Below are positions 50,029-59,796 of a DNA stretch of 64,000 bases, one piece after another. The notes below the pieces were generated by a model, which did no database searches, had not been told where the DNA came from, and saw only the letters and a program-made list of their open reading frames with translations. Position numbers and translations under genes: made by a program. The first letter of the stretch is position 1; the number at the start of each line of letters is the position of its first letter. Source of the stretch: Carboxylicivirga sp. Its GTDB lineage: Bacteria; Bacteroidota; Bacteroidia; Bacteroidales; Marinilabiliaceae. The stretch is taken from positions 1 through 64,000 of the forward strand of contig JAOARW010000003.1 in assembly GCA_025210475.1 (NCBI GenBank), read 5' to 3'.

Positions 50029-53000
50029 AGCACCTAATATTTATCTTATCGATATTATTATTTGGTATTAACTCACTAAGCCAGATAAAACCCGCTATTC
50101 ATTATACCGAGAATGATGGTTTAGCTGGTAATTCTGTACGAGATATTATAAAAGATAAGGATGGTTATCTATGGTTTGCAACTGATGAAGGGATCTCAAG
50201 ATTTGACGGTAACACATTTACGAACATTTATAAAAATGATGGATTAGTAAGTAATAGAGTCTGGGCACTCACATCAGATAACCAAAATACAATTTGGGCT
50301 GGATGTTACCGAGGAGGACTTAATAAAATTGTAGATGGAAAAGTTGTAGCAAAATACGATATTGAACTTGGTAAGTATTCCAATTCAATTCGCATATTAC
50401 ATTATTCATCTTATCACGACTTACTATTTATCGGTACAGATTATGGTATCCATATTTTTAAAAATGGGATTTTAACCAAGCTAAAATTAGATGGAGAAGA
50501 TGGTAATAAAAATTCTGTGTTGGCAATCAAAGAAATAAACGGTAAAATATATTTCACGATTAACGGGTATTCATCGATTAACGGCGTTTATACTCTTGAT
50601 ATTAACAAGGAAAACCTTTTACTTACAAAGGTCGATTACATCAACTCTCAGTCATTATATGCACTAGCCAAGGTAAAAGATAAAATATATAGTAATGGTA
50701 ACAGTTTGATGAGAGAAATATCATTAAACAACCATTGTCAAACTGATTCATTTCCAAACACCGAAAACTTTCTGCCATGGGATATGGCATTTGATGGCAA
50801 AAATACTGTCTGGATTGCTGGTTGGGGTGGTGCTATAGCTAATGGTAATTTAAAGCAGTTTGATATTAATAGAAAACAAATAATCAATAGTCAGTTTGAT
50901 ATTAATGCAAATGCATTTAGTTGTGTATTTTATGATAAAAAATCTGGTATAGTATGGGCTGGCGGTGATAATGGAATATACGCATTATTTGATTCTCAAA
51001 TATCTATTGAAAAGTTTCAAGATAAGCAAACTTTTATTGATGTTATAAATTTCGAGAACAGGAAATATAGTTTAACTGATGACGGATTATTTAATATCAA
51101 TAATGGTGAATTAGAGCAAGTTCTATCGTATGATATGATTTTTCAAAGGGTGATAACTAACAGAAGGGCATTTAACCAAAAGCATAACATTAATAAAGGT
51201 TTTGAACATTTGTTTCGTTATTCCAAAATGAATTTATCTGAGTTGAAAGTAACAAAGGGTGAATTACTAATCATTACTAATTTTGGCACAATTGCATTAT
51301 ACGACAAAAACTTATATCTCCCTTTCTCCAATGGCAAAACCTATATCTCAGATAAGAAAACATACCACATAAGAAACTATGGGTGGTTAATCATTTTTAA
51401 TACAAGTGATAATACATTTTCTTGGAAGCATGATAATGGTTCAAAAGGTCACATTCGAGATATAATTAAAATCGTTGAAGCAGATAACCAAACTGTTATA
51501 TTCCCATCTCATTATCATGGATTATTTGCTCTAAAAAATGATTCTGTATTATACCTGAATAGTAATAATAGCACAATAGATAATTCTTTATCAGATATAG
51601 ATATCAGTCCAGACGGACAAATATGGTGTACGTCCACAGATGGTAATTTATTCCGTATTGGTATTTCAAATGATTCGTTACATGTCATTACTAAATTAAA
51701 CCAATCTCATGGTATTATTGGTCAGAAATTCAAATGGCTTAAGTTTGATAAAAATAAATTGTTTCTGGCAACAAATGAAGGACTAAACATCATATCATCT
51801 AAGCAGTTAGAGAACGATATTTTAGCTGACATTCAATTTTATAACCAACATAACGGATACAAGCACATCGCAGCGAAAAAACCGCAAATAGATAATAACG
51901 GAAATCTATTTGTATTTGATTCTAATACAATAATCACAATTAATACTCATATAAATGACACGTTTAGACAGAGTCCTATAGTAATAGATGATATCCACCT
52001 AAATAGTCAACCATTTGAATCAATTGAAGACAATCAATTTAAGTACAATCAAAATAATATTGGTTTTAAATTTAAAGTCCTTAAATATCCAAGTTCTAAG
52101 AATATTGAATACGAGCACCGTGTAAATAAACAAGTATGGCAAAAAGGGAATAATATTCAGTTAATATCGCTTGTTCACGGTGATTATGCAATCGATTTAC
52201 AAGCATTCGACAAGGAAAATGGACAAACATATTCAAAAACAGTTTATTTCACCATCAATAAGCCAATGTGGTTGTCATGGTGGTTTATAGTTTTATCTAT
52301 TTCAATACTTTCGATGGGGATTATTACAATTGCTCAATTACGTATTAATCACGTTAGGAAACGAGTTGGTGAAAAACAAGCCTTGACAACACGATTAAAC
52401 GAAATCCGAATACGGTCTTTGCAGGGACAGTTAAATCCTCATTTTATCTTTAATGCACTTAACAGCATTCAATACTTTATTCTTTCATCAAAGCTAAAAG
52501 ATGCTCTTGATTATTTAGGTAGCTTATCCGGTGTGATTCGAAAGAACCTTCATAATCTGGGCGAAGAAATGATACCCTTAGATGATGAGGTTAAATTCAT
52601 TCAAGAATACCTACGCTTAGAGCAAATGCGATTCAAGGAGAAATTGGATTTTGAAATCGATATAAATACACACACCAAAGGAATATTAGTACCCCCGATG
52701 TTGTTTCAACCGATTATTGAAAATGCTATTAAACATGGCATCATGCATAGCCCAAAAAACGGAATGATATATATCCACATTAAAGAAGATTCTACCCTCA
52801 ACATCCTTATCTCAGACAATGGTATTGGTAGAGATAAAGCCAAGCAAATTGCTATTGAAAATGGTACTTCTAATGGAATAGCTATTGAAATAACTAAAGA
52901 ACGATTGAAATTGCTGAACCAAAAATTTAAAACAAATGCGTATACATTCAACATTGAGGATTTGAAGGATGAGAATGGTCAGCCGGAAGGTACGAGAGTA

Positions 53001-53039
53001 TGCATTTCTTTATTGGCATACACAAATAACCAACGGTAA
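50025..53039 (+). CDS. LytS-type sensor histidine kinase with periplasmic propeller
   Basis: A 1004-residue membrane kinase. Signal peptide ~1-20; a large periplasmic beta-propeller with several Reg_prop blades (DGYLWFATDEGISRFDG, then IWAGCYRGGLNKI and others) and a Y_Y_Y-like domain about 640-730; one membrane helix (about 746-770); then a LytS/YehU-type His_kinase domain with QLNPHFIFNALNS (His about 805) and an HATPase domain (NAIKHGIMHSPKNG, DNGIGRDKA). It is the partner of the LytTR regulator. Systems of this type sense sugars or surface signals in Bacteroidota. Confidence 0.9.
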   Translation: MKHLIFILSILLFGINSLSQIKPAIHYTENDGLAGNSVRDIIKDKDGYLWFATDEGISRFDGNTFTNIYKNDGLVSNRVWALTSDNQNTIWAGCYRGGLNKIVDGKVVAKYDIELGKYSNSIRILHYSSYHDLLFIGTDYGIHIFKNGILTKLKLDGEDGNKNSVLAIKEINGKIYFTINGYSSINGVYTLDINKENLLLTKVDYINSQSLYALAKVKDKIYSNGNSLMREISLNNHCQTDSFPNTENFLPWDMAFDGKNTVWIAGWGGAIANGNLKQFDINRKQIINSQFDINANAFSCVFYDKKSGIVWAGGDNGIYALFDSQISIEKFQDKQTFIDVINFENRKYSLTDDGLFNINNGELEQVLSYDMIFQRVITNRRAFNQKHNINKGFEHLFRYSKMNLSELKVTKGELLIITNFGTIALYDKNLYLPFSNGKTYISDKKTYHIRNYGWLIIFNTSDNTFSWKHDNGSKGHIRDIIKIVEADNQTVIFPSHYHGLFALKNDSVLYLNSNNSTIDNSLSDIDISPDGQIWCTSTDGNLFRIGISNDSLHVITKLNQSHGIIGQKFKWLKFDKNKLFLATNEGLNIISSKQLENDILADIQFYNQHNGYKHIAAKKPQIDNNGNLFVFDSNTIITINTHINDTFRQSPIVIDDIHLNSQPFESIEDNQFKYNQNNIGFKFKVLKYPSSKNIEYEHRVNKQVWQKGNNIQLISLVHGDYAIDLQAFDKENGQTYSKTVYFTINKPMWLSWWFIVLSISILSMGIITIAQLRINHVRKRVGEKQALTTRLNEIRIRSLQGQLNPHFIFNALNSIQYFILSSKLKDALDYLGSLSGVIRKNLHNLGEEMIPLDDEVKFIQEYLRLEQMRFKEKLDFEIDINTHTKGILVPPMLFQPIIENAIKHGIMHSPKNGMIYIHIKEDSTLNILISDNGIGRDKAKQIAIENGTSNGIAIEITKERLKLLNQKFKTNAYTFNIEDLKDENGQPEGTRVCISLLAYTNNQR

Positions 53040-53062
53040 AAGGATATTTAACAACGATAAAA
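53032..53062. promoter_or_regulatory. Predicted LytTR operator upstream of lipoprotein gene
   Basis: AACGGTAAAA (53032-53041) and AACGATAAAA (53053-53062) are direct repeats 21 bases apart, matching the pair at 49183-49212. The reverse complement ACCGTTGGT of the first copy's surroundings fits the general LytTR consensus. The pair overlaps the end of the kinase gene and lies about 85-115 bases before the start at 53148. Confidence 0.55.
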
Positions 53063-53147
53063 AGACCAACAATAAATTTTAATTAAACTCAGTAACAGTA
53101 AAGGTTTCGTGAGGTATAAATGCAGAAAATATACTAAACGAAACAAT

Positions 53148-54215
53148 ATGAAACACTCGCTTTTTGCACTAACCTGTACTTTTTTTTTACTCTCGTGCTC
53201 TAATTCCACTAATGTAACTATTTATGAAGAGTTTATAAATGACACTACGGGTGAGTTAACGTATCATACTAAAACAGACAACATCTACAATTCTGCTGAT
53301 AGCATAATTGAAAAAAAAGTCAGTAAGTGGAATAGAAGCTCAAAAAGCTGGGTTCTTGCAACAAAAACAATTTATGATTATAATTTTAATGACCAGTGTA
53401 TATCTGAAGAAAATTTCAATTGGAATAAACATGTAAATCAATGGCTTGGGGAATACAAAATAGAATTCAAGTATGATAACAATGGAAATCAGGATGAGAT
53501 AACAGATTATGAAATTAGTTCAGACTATAAAGACTGGCAACCTCGTTATAAGAATAATATGAAATATAATGACCTTGGCGATATTATATATAAATACGAA
53601 AATGTATGGAATGCTAGATTAGAGGAATGGGAAGTTATTGGCAAAAGTCGATGTAATTACGAATACGATTCTCTAAGTAACATCACTAAAAAGAAAAAAC
53701 TTGAATATCACAAAACAGAAGGTTGGGAAATTCGGGAAGAAAAAAAATATAAACGAAAGTATAACGAGAACCAAATTCAAATAGAGGTTATCGAATTCTA
53801 TGTGGATGGATATGACAAATGGACTCCGAATTATAAATGGCAGTTCATAAACTCTGAAATCTCAAAGACAACATTGTGTTATAAGTGGAATCATCAAGTA
53901 AATTCGTGGATTGGAGAAAACAAGGACTTTTACAAACTCGATAATGAAGGTAAGGAAGTAGAACAGCATTATTTCCTTTGGGACAGTTACACTAAAAGTT
54001 TCAGGTCTGTTGAAAGAAGAAAAGTATCTATTCATGATAAAAACGGGAAAGAAACAAACTGGGAAATAATCGATGACTACGCTGGTGTAATTGAAAAATT
54101 TGATTCTGAATATAATAGTAATGGTCAAATTCTTTCACAAAGCTCCTACAAGTCTGATAGAAGTACTAACTATGAGTTGAAACTCGTTTCAAGAACAACT
54201 TACAAATACAACTAA
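53148..54215 (+). CDS. Lipoprotein with repeated aromatic (W/Y) motifs
   Basis: A 355-residue lipoprotein started at the ATG at 53148 (MKHSLFALTC), with lipobox LLSC (about Cys17). The body is a series of about seven repeats of ~45 residues with pairs of tryptophans and a Y-x-Y ending, for example SKSWVLATKTIYDYN and then NQWLGEYKIEFKYDNNGN. This resembles YD- or DUF3836-like extracellular repeats. It is the first likely target of the adjacent LytTR system. Confidence 0.65.
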   Translation: MKHSLFALTCTFFLLSCSNSTNVTIYEEFINDTTGELTYHTKTDNIYNSADSIIEKKVSKWNRSSKSWVLATKTIYDYNFNDQCISEENFNWNKHVNQWLGEYKIEFKYDNNGNQDEITDYEISSDYKDWQPRYKNNMKYNDLGDIIYKYENVWNARLEEWEVIGKSRCNYEYDSLSNITKKKKLEYHKTEGWEIREEKKYKRKYNENQIQIEVIEFYVDGYDKWTPNYKWQFINSEISKTTLCYKWNHQVNSWIGENKDFYKLDNEGKEVEQHYFLWDSYTKSFRSVERRKVSIHDKNGKETNWEIIDDYAGVIEKFDSEYNSNGQILSQSSYKSDRSTNYELKLVSRTTYKYN

Positions 54216-54255
54216 TTTTCATTCAGATATCTTAATTAAACTCCCATATAATATC

Positions 54256-57126
54256 ATGACTAAGTCTTATTTAACATACCTCATACTCCTATTAATCAAT
54301 TTTCTGACATTCAGTGCATATTGTCAAAATGCAAACATCGGTTTTAGTATTCCATCCAAAGATGATAAAAGTTTTAAGCAAGCCTCTAATGATATCAATA
54401 ATAGACAGTTCGAAAAAGCACAACAGACTTATGTGAAATATTTAGGTTTAATTCAAGATGAAAAGTATAAATCAAAGCTTAGCAAAAAACACCACCATCC
54501 TATAGATATAATCCATGTTTATAGTTCCATATCCTTTTATGGTTCTGCATATTGCAACCTTAAATTGGGTAATATACAAATGGCGTTTAATGAATTTAAT
54601 ACGATTAAAAAAAATGAAGCAAGAGCACGTTTAAGCTATGAAGCAAGAAGTACAATGCAGAGATATGTAAAGCCCGAAATTCATAGTGACTTAAATTATT
54701 TCTTTATAAATGCAATTTCAGATTCACTGAAACAGATAGACACTTTGAATTGGAGTTCCTTTATAAGCAAATACTCCTCATATCACCCAGCAGTCGCAAA
54801 AAAATATCCTCCTACTAAATTGTATTCGATAGAAAGAAAGGTTGCTAAAAGACGTAGTATAGAGAAAGTACATGCCGAAAATCAAACAGTTAAAAACAAA
54901 TTCTTAACAGACAATAAGAAGTTAATTTCTTATCATATAGACTTTTGCTATGATACAGCAAAAATACATTTAGCTTTCAATGATAAAATAGTGTCTTATC
55001 CTAAGTATGGAATTTCACCTTTAAAAAACGCTACTATTTGGTTTGATAATGGAAATAAGTATGTGGGTGAATTGAATCAGAATTATCAGTTCAATGGTTT
55101 CGGAAAACTATTTCTCTCCAATGGAACATTTTATGATGGCTATTTTATAGAAGGTGAAAAACATGGTTTCGGAAGTTTATGTAAAAGGATGAAATATGGT
55201 TCATCTAACATTTCAACTAAAGATACTGATTATGATTATATAGGAATATTATCTAATGAGTTTAGCTATTTTGGGAAAAAATATGTTTTACGAAATAAAA
55301 TCCCAATTAATTTTAGCACTTCAGATTTTTGTCTTAAAGCATTCAAGTATCCATCAATTATTGATTGGGATAAAAACTGGGTACATGTTTATAACCAAAG
55401 AGGTGTTATAAAATATAACCTTTCAACTAAGGAGGTAGAAGAAAAAAAATTCCCTTCCTCTCTTTCTTGGGAAAAAATAAGAAAAGAAATCCTCCCCGCC
55501 TCATACCTAAGAGAAAGGACATATTATGGCATTGGTTTTATTCAAAGCTTTAATTCTTCTTCTGACAAGTATGTCTATGCAGTCAAACCGAATCTAAATA
55601 ATTTTGAATTTAAAGAAAGCGGACGTATATACCATTTCCAATCATTTAATTCATCAAAACTATATTCCGATATTGTTGAATCTCCCTCCCAAAAAAGTAT
55701 TTCTGCACAGGAAATGTTATTAGTTCCTAATAATAAGAAATATATTATTCTTGAAAGTCGCACAAAATCAAAATCTATCAATAAAGTTTTGAATCTGAAT
55801 GCCATTATTAATAAAGTACCTGATAGGCAAAGTATATCTCATAGTTCAACTGTTGCCGACCATTACAAAGGTAAAGAATGGAAACTTGCTGATGTAAAAA
55901 TAATTTCAGAAGATAATGTCATTGTTTTTATTAAGTTAACGCATAATTACGAAAGACATAATGCAACTAGCAATGTACCTTTTCCCATCAGCTCCGATAC
56001 ACATTATGCCATTGTATTAGATTCAAATTTAGATTACATCAAACACTCTGAAATATACTATGGAGATGAAATAATTGTGTTACCCAACAGTACATTTTTA
56101 TCGGTATTTAAAGAAAACTTTGCTGTAGTCAAATATGATTCAAATCTGGAACTGAAATATGCCAAAAAACTTGGAATTTCGGATAAAACAGGAATAGGAG
56201 AAAAAGTTGAGCAAATAACTATTGACCAGAATTATATATACGCCATTGGTCACACGCAAGTTGAGTTAAATTATGGATTAGATGACACTAAAATTTGGAA
56301 GGTTGATTTCAATAATGGAAAAGTAATTAATTCAAAAATCATCGAAGGTGAATATGCAATAGGAGCATTCGGTGTGAAAAACGGAATTATTACAATAATT
56401 GATGAAACTGGCTTAAGGACATATGACTCTTTTTTTGAAGATAAAGTCACCGGAGTTATAGGTATGTCGTTAAACTACAACAAATCAATTTTAATGCTAA
56501 TTGAGGAAGTAAAAAATTCCTATATACTTACAGAAAGAGAACCTACTACTTTAAAATCAATTAGACATTATTCCTTTTTAGATAATCATTTTGAAAAAGG
56601 TCATAAATACTTAAGGATTGCTTCAGCGATTTCAAATAATGGTAAACATTATGCTTTTTCGACCTATTCCAATCAACAAAAATTCGTTCAAAATTCAATA
56701 ATTATTTACAATTTAAACACTAGTAAAATTCATAGTAGTATAGACATCAGCAATTTAAAACTTAAAGGAGGTCAAGCATGTAAATTTCATTTTAATTCAT
56801 CTGGTGACAAACTATACTATGGCACTGCTTTGGAGATTTACGAATACGATTTATCATTAAAGGTTAGTAAGAAACTTCATGAAACAAAGGGGTATGTTAC
56901 ATATGATTTAAAATCAAATGAACCTGTAACCTGTGACCATGAGATTATTAATTCGTATGGAGAAGTTCGAATAATCAATAAGCAAACATTAGGCGGCGAT
57001 AAATATGTATCAGATATTGCGTTTGGGTGTATTTGGAAGAAGAATAGTAAAAAAGGTTACATTACTGACATTGGTAATAAACAACTTCTTTTCACATCAA
57101 GGGCATTGGAAATAATCAATCCTTAA
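54256..57126 (+). CDS. Large exported protein with MORN-like repeats
   Basis: A 956-residue protein with signal peptide (about 1-24, ending AYCQ). Residues ~30-140 are helical/TPR-like (FEKAQQTYVKYLGLIQDEKY); about 270-310 hold MORN-type repeats (GNKYVGELNQNYQFNGFGKL, then FYDGYFIEGEKHGFGSL); the rest is a long beta-propeller-like region. No known family covers it as a whole. It lies 40 bases after the W-repeat lipoprotein and is presumably expressed with it. Confidence 0.65.
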   Translation: MTKSYLTYLILLLINFLTFSAYCQNANIGFSIPSKDDKSFKQASNDINNRQFEKAQQTYVKYLGLIQDEKYKSKLSKKHHHPIDIIHVYSSISFYGSAYCNLKLGNIQMAFNEFNTIKKNEARARLSYEARSTMQRYVKPEIHSDLNYFFINAISDSLKQIDTLNWSSFISKYSSYHPAVAKKYPPTKLYSIERKVAKRRSIEKVHAENQTVKNKFLTDNKKLISYHIDFCYDTAKIHLAFNDKIVSYPKYGISPLKNATIWFDNGNKYVGELNQNYQFNGFGKLFLSNGTFYDGYFIEGEKHGFGSLCKRMKYGSSNISTKDTDYDYIGILSNEFSYFGKKYVLRNKIPINFSTSDFCLKAFKYPSIIDWDKNWVHVYNQRGVIKYNLSTKEVEEKKFPSSLSWEKIRKEILPASYLRERTYYGIGFIQSFNSSSDKYVYAVKPNLNNFEFKESGRIYHFQSFNSSKLYSDIVESPSQKSISAQEMLLVPNNKKYIILESRTKSKSINKVLNLNAIINKVPDRQSISHSSTVADHYKGKEWKLADVKIISEDNVIVFIKLTHNYERHNATSNVPFPISSDTHYAIVLDSNLDYIKHSEIYYGDEIIVLPNSTFLSVFKENFAVVKYDSNLELKYAKKLGISDKTGIGEKVEQITIDQNYIYAIGHTQVELNYGLDDTKIWKVDFNNGKVINSKIIEGEYAIGAFGVKNGIITIIDETGLRTYDSFFEDKVTGVIGMSLNYNKSILMLIEEVKNSYILTEREPTTLKSIRHYSFLDNHFEKGHKYLRIASAISNNGKHYAFSTYSNQQKFVQNSIIIYNLNTSKIHSSIDISNLKLKGGQACKFHFNSSGDKLYYGTALEIYEYDLSLKVSKKLHETKGYVTYDLKSNEPVTCDHEIINSYGEVRIINKQTLGGDKYVSDIAFGCIWKKNSKKGYITDIGNKQLLFTSRALEIINP

Positions 57127-57293
57127 TCTTTTTATGCTTACTTTTAAACGTACTATAACTCACTAAAACGACTACTTAATTGATTATAACAGTGCGTAAA
57201 ATTCATAAAAACAATTGTTAACATCCTGATATAACGGTAATACAACAGGTTACTACTATCAAATCCCACCTACACGAAGAATTTACAATGGTT

Positions 57294-57545
57294 TTATTCT
57301 TCCAAAGTTGAAAGTTCCGAGAAAAAATCATCTAATGGTACATTCAACGCATTCAAAACATGCAACAATGTGCTGAATTTAAAATTCTCACCTCGTTCGA
57401 TTTTCAACAATGTCACTTTATTTATACCGTACAAATCAGCAAAATCCTCATAGTTATTTGAAACCGCTTTTCTTTTCTGCCGGATTAATGCACCAATTCT
57501 CTTAAGGATTAATTTATCTGATTCTGGAATTTCTTTTTGTTTCAT
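57294..57545 (-). CDS. XRE-family transcriptional regulator
   Basis: An 83-residue helix-turn-helix protein with the lambda-repressor-like fold, IGALIRQKRKAVSNNYEDFADLYGINKVTLLKIERGEN in two helices of the motif. It is divergent from the resolvase gene, with two palindromic operators between them, so it should repress both itself and the resolvase. Confidence 0.85.
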   Translation of the reverse strand: MKQKEIPESDKLILKRIGALIRQKRKAVSNNYEDFADLYGINKVTLLKIERGENFKFSTLLHVLNALNVPLDDFFSELSTLEE

Positions 57546-57562
57546 AAATCAAAGATAATAAA

Positions 57563-57611
57563 TACATATAAAACTATGTATTTATTTTGCTTTTACATAC
57601 TTTAATATGTA
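57563..57611. promoter_or_regulatory. Two identical palindromic operators of the XRE regulator
   Basis: TACATA-N6-TATGTA occurs twice, at 57563-57580 and 57594-57611. The centres are 31 bases apart, about three turns of DNA. They lie in the divergent region between the XRE gene and the resolvase gene. Confidence 0.75.
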
Positions 57612-57633
57612 TTTTTAAAGAAAAAATATTGAT

Positions 57634-58206
57634 ATGAAAAAAGTCGCATTATATTGTAGAGTCTCATTGAGCAATGGAAGTCAAACAACGGAAAATCAGA
57701 AGATAAGATTAGTAGAATATGCGACTAATCATCAACTGGACTATGATATCTTCGAAGAAACTGAATCAACCCGAAAGACCCGACCTGTAAAACAGGCACT
57801 ACTTAAAAGGTTACGTAAAAAAGAATATGATGCTGTAATAGTTTATAAACTGGATAGGTGGGCACGGTCATCAACTGAATTAATACTAGATACCAAGGAG
57901 CTAGTTGATAAAGGTGTTGGCTTTATCAGTCTGAGTGACCACCTTGACTTTTCTACTGCTGCCGGAAAACTGCAATTTCAAATATTATCTGCTTTTGCTG
58001 AATTTGAACGAGAATTAATACGTGAACGTACAATCGAAGGTCTACGCAGAGCCAAACAACAAGGTAAAAAAGGAGGCAGACCAAAAGGTTCAAAGGATAG
58101 CAAGCCAAGACGTAAATCAGGTTATATTTTACGAGAGGCGAAAAAGAGACAACAGGTTGATGAAGATGCCGGAGTTCATAAATCAATAGAATCTTACATC
58201 AATTAA
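57634..58206 (+). CDS. Small serine resolvase/invertase
   Basis: A 190-residue resolvase with catalytic Ser11 in ALYCRVSLS, the LDRWARSSTELI segment and the E-helix AFAEFERELIRERT. The C-terminal DNA-binding part is basic (GGRPKGSKDSKPRRKSGY) and shorter than the usual HTH. It is likely to resolve or invert DNA within the element, or help with its transmission. Two predicted XRE operators precede it. Confidence 0.9.
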   Translation: MKKVALYCRVSLSNGSQTTENQKIRLVEYATNHQLDYDIFEETESTRKTRPVKQALLKRLRKKEYDAVIVYKLDRWARSSTELILDTKELVDKGVGFISLSDHLDFSTAAGKLQFQILSAFAEFERELIRERTIEGLRRAKQQGKKGGRPKGSKDSKPRRKSGYILREAKKRQQVDEDAGVHKSIESYIN

Positions 58207-58213
58207 ATAATCC

Positions 58214-58242
58214 TCCCCCAAACAATTATTGGGGGATTTTTT
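58214..58242 (+). terminator. Rho-independent terminator after resolvase
   Basis: TCCCCCAA (58214-58221) pairs with TTGGGGGA (58229-58236), followed by six T. The next 210 bases to 58454 have no convincing gene and include a GCCA/TGGC hairpin and a C-rich stretch near 58350. Confidence 0.85.
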
Positions 58243-58454
58243 GTGCCAAATTGTGGCAATCCTCCCCTGTAAATAACTGGTCAAAAAAACGGACGTTTAT
58301 TTGGTCTAGTCTTATTTCATGTAAGCGAACTTGTATCCTCCCTTCATTTACCCCACCCCCATTAGGGGTATCCCCCTTTTGTCGGTGCTACACTAAAATT
58401 CTAGAGACAAAAACCAATGTGGGAATATGGATTTTATATTTTTTTATAATTCTG

Positions 58455-59063
58455 CTATTGTTGTGGTGATGAAAGGTATTGCTTGCTAGCATCTTTATAT
58501 TCTCTCATTTTATCACCTATTTTCTTTGAAATTGGATTTAGTTTATTCTCGTACATCTCAGCATCATATTTCCCGTTTTCTTTTGCTTCTTTATATCCTT
58601 TTTTCAAAAGGGAATAAATATCGTTATAAAGGGAATTTAAATCACCTGATAAATATACAATATCATCATCCCTAACAAGCAAATCAATTTTTTGCGAAAA
58701 AACATTTAGCTCCAAATAATTACTCCATAGTAATTGTAAACCATCTTTGTGAGTAATTATTACACCATCAAGATTGTCGATTATATTACTTATACAATTA
58801 TTGAAGAAAATATAATAATCAATTATTACTTTTCGCTCTTCTTCATAGTATTGTTTCTCCCTTTCAGAAGCCACGTAATATTTTTGTTTTAATTCTTCTA
58901 GTTCTTTTGCATTTGAGTGTTTTATATCTTCGACAATGTTGGTCAATGCCTCGACATCTTCTTTATTAGCCTGATTCTTACCCTTCTGATGGATATAGTA
59001 AGTCAAATATCCTAATGGAATACTTAATAAAAGTAAGAGTATTGTTTCAATGGTCATAATCAT
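58455..59063 (-). CDS. Membrane/coiled-coil protein, paralog 3
   Basis: A 202-residue protein: N-terminal membrane helix (about 3-25), then a charged coiled coil (NQANKEDVEALTNIVEDI and KELEELKQKYYVASER) and a helical C-terminal domain (YYIFFNNCISNI...). It is the third and most divergent of three adjacent paralogs and overlaps the next one by four bases. No family is recognised. Confidence 0.6.
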   Translation of the reverse strand: MIMTIETILLLLLSIPLGYLTYYIHQKGKNQANKEDVEALTNIVEDIKHSNAKELEELKQKYYVASEREKQYYEEERKVIIDYYIFFNNCISNIIDNLDGVIITHKDGLQLLWSNYLELNVFSQKIDLLVRDDDIVYLSGDLNSLYNDIYSLLKKGYKEAKENGKYDAEMYENKLNPISKKIGDKMREYKDASKQYLSSPQQ

Positions 59064-59773
59064 AAATTATTTAGAAAAGCGTTAACATCTGACTGATAAA
59101 CATTCATAACATCTATCATTTCATCCAATTGCTTGTCTGTTGCTACCCTATAGTCATAAATAAGTTTTGGCATAGTTTTCTCCTTAATCTCGTAATACTT
59201 ACGTTTGTTGTTGCTAGTCTTGTATTCTTCTAACTCTTTTAATTGCTCTTTTATATCAAAAAGCAGACCTAATTTTGCTTTCCAAATTTTATTAAACTTG
59301 TCAAAGACCGTCCTAGCACTATCAACAATTATTTCATCAGAGACTATTAATTGAATCATACTTATGCATGAGGTAATCTTAATACCTTCGTTATAACACA
59401 CATTCATCCTTTCTTTAAGAATATCAACCGTGTCTCCATCGTTATAATAAACCTCTATATCAGTAATATACCGATTGAGTATAACGTAATAATCATATAG
59501 AGCTTTCTTGGCATCCTCAAAAATTATTGTTTTCTGACTTGTAAGAATCGTAAGCTGACTTTTCAGACCTTCAAGTTCTTTTGCGTTATTCTGTTTTATA
59601 CCCTCTATTGTAGCTGTTATTTTACCTATTTCTTCCTTCATTGCCTGATACTCACCTTTCTTACCCATATACTTTGAAAAACGGTAAATAAAAGCACCTA
59701 CAATTATTTGAACAATTACAATTACTAGAGCTCCCCATGTTGGGATATTAATATAATCCATTGATTCAATCAT
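59060..59773 (-). CDS. Membrane/coiled-coil protein, paralog 2
   Basis: A 237-residue protein with a membrane helix (about 13-35), the shared core with QAMKEEIGKITATIEGIKQNNAKELEGL, here given as one helix in two parts, and the IIFEDAKKALYDYY motif that is common to paralog 1. The C-terminal half is helical. Function unknown. Confidence 0.6.
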   Translation of the reverse strand: MIESMDYINIPTWGALVIVIVQIIVGAFIYRFSKYMGKKGEYQAMKEEIGKITATIEGIKQNNAKELEGLKSQLTILTSQKTIIFEDAKKALYDYYVILNRYITDIEVYYNDGDTVDILKERMNVCYNEGIKITSCISMIQLIVSDEIIVDSARTVFDKFNKIWKAKLGLLFDIKEQLKELEEYKTSNNKRKYYEIKEKTMPKLIYDYRVATDKQLDEMIDVMNVYQSDVNAFLNNL

Positions 59774-59796
59774 AAAAAAATTGATAGGTTAAGAAA

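Noticed and set aside
58251..58469. A plus-strand 72-codon gene after the resolvase
   Set aside because: Its composition is unlike that of the neighbouring genes and it overlaps the end of paralog 3; the C-rich DNA simply lacks stop codons.
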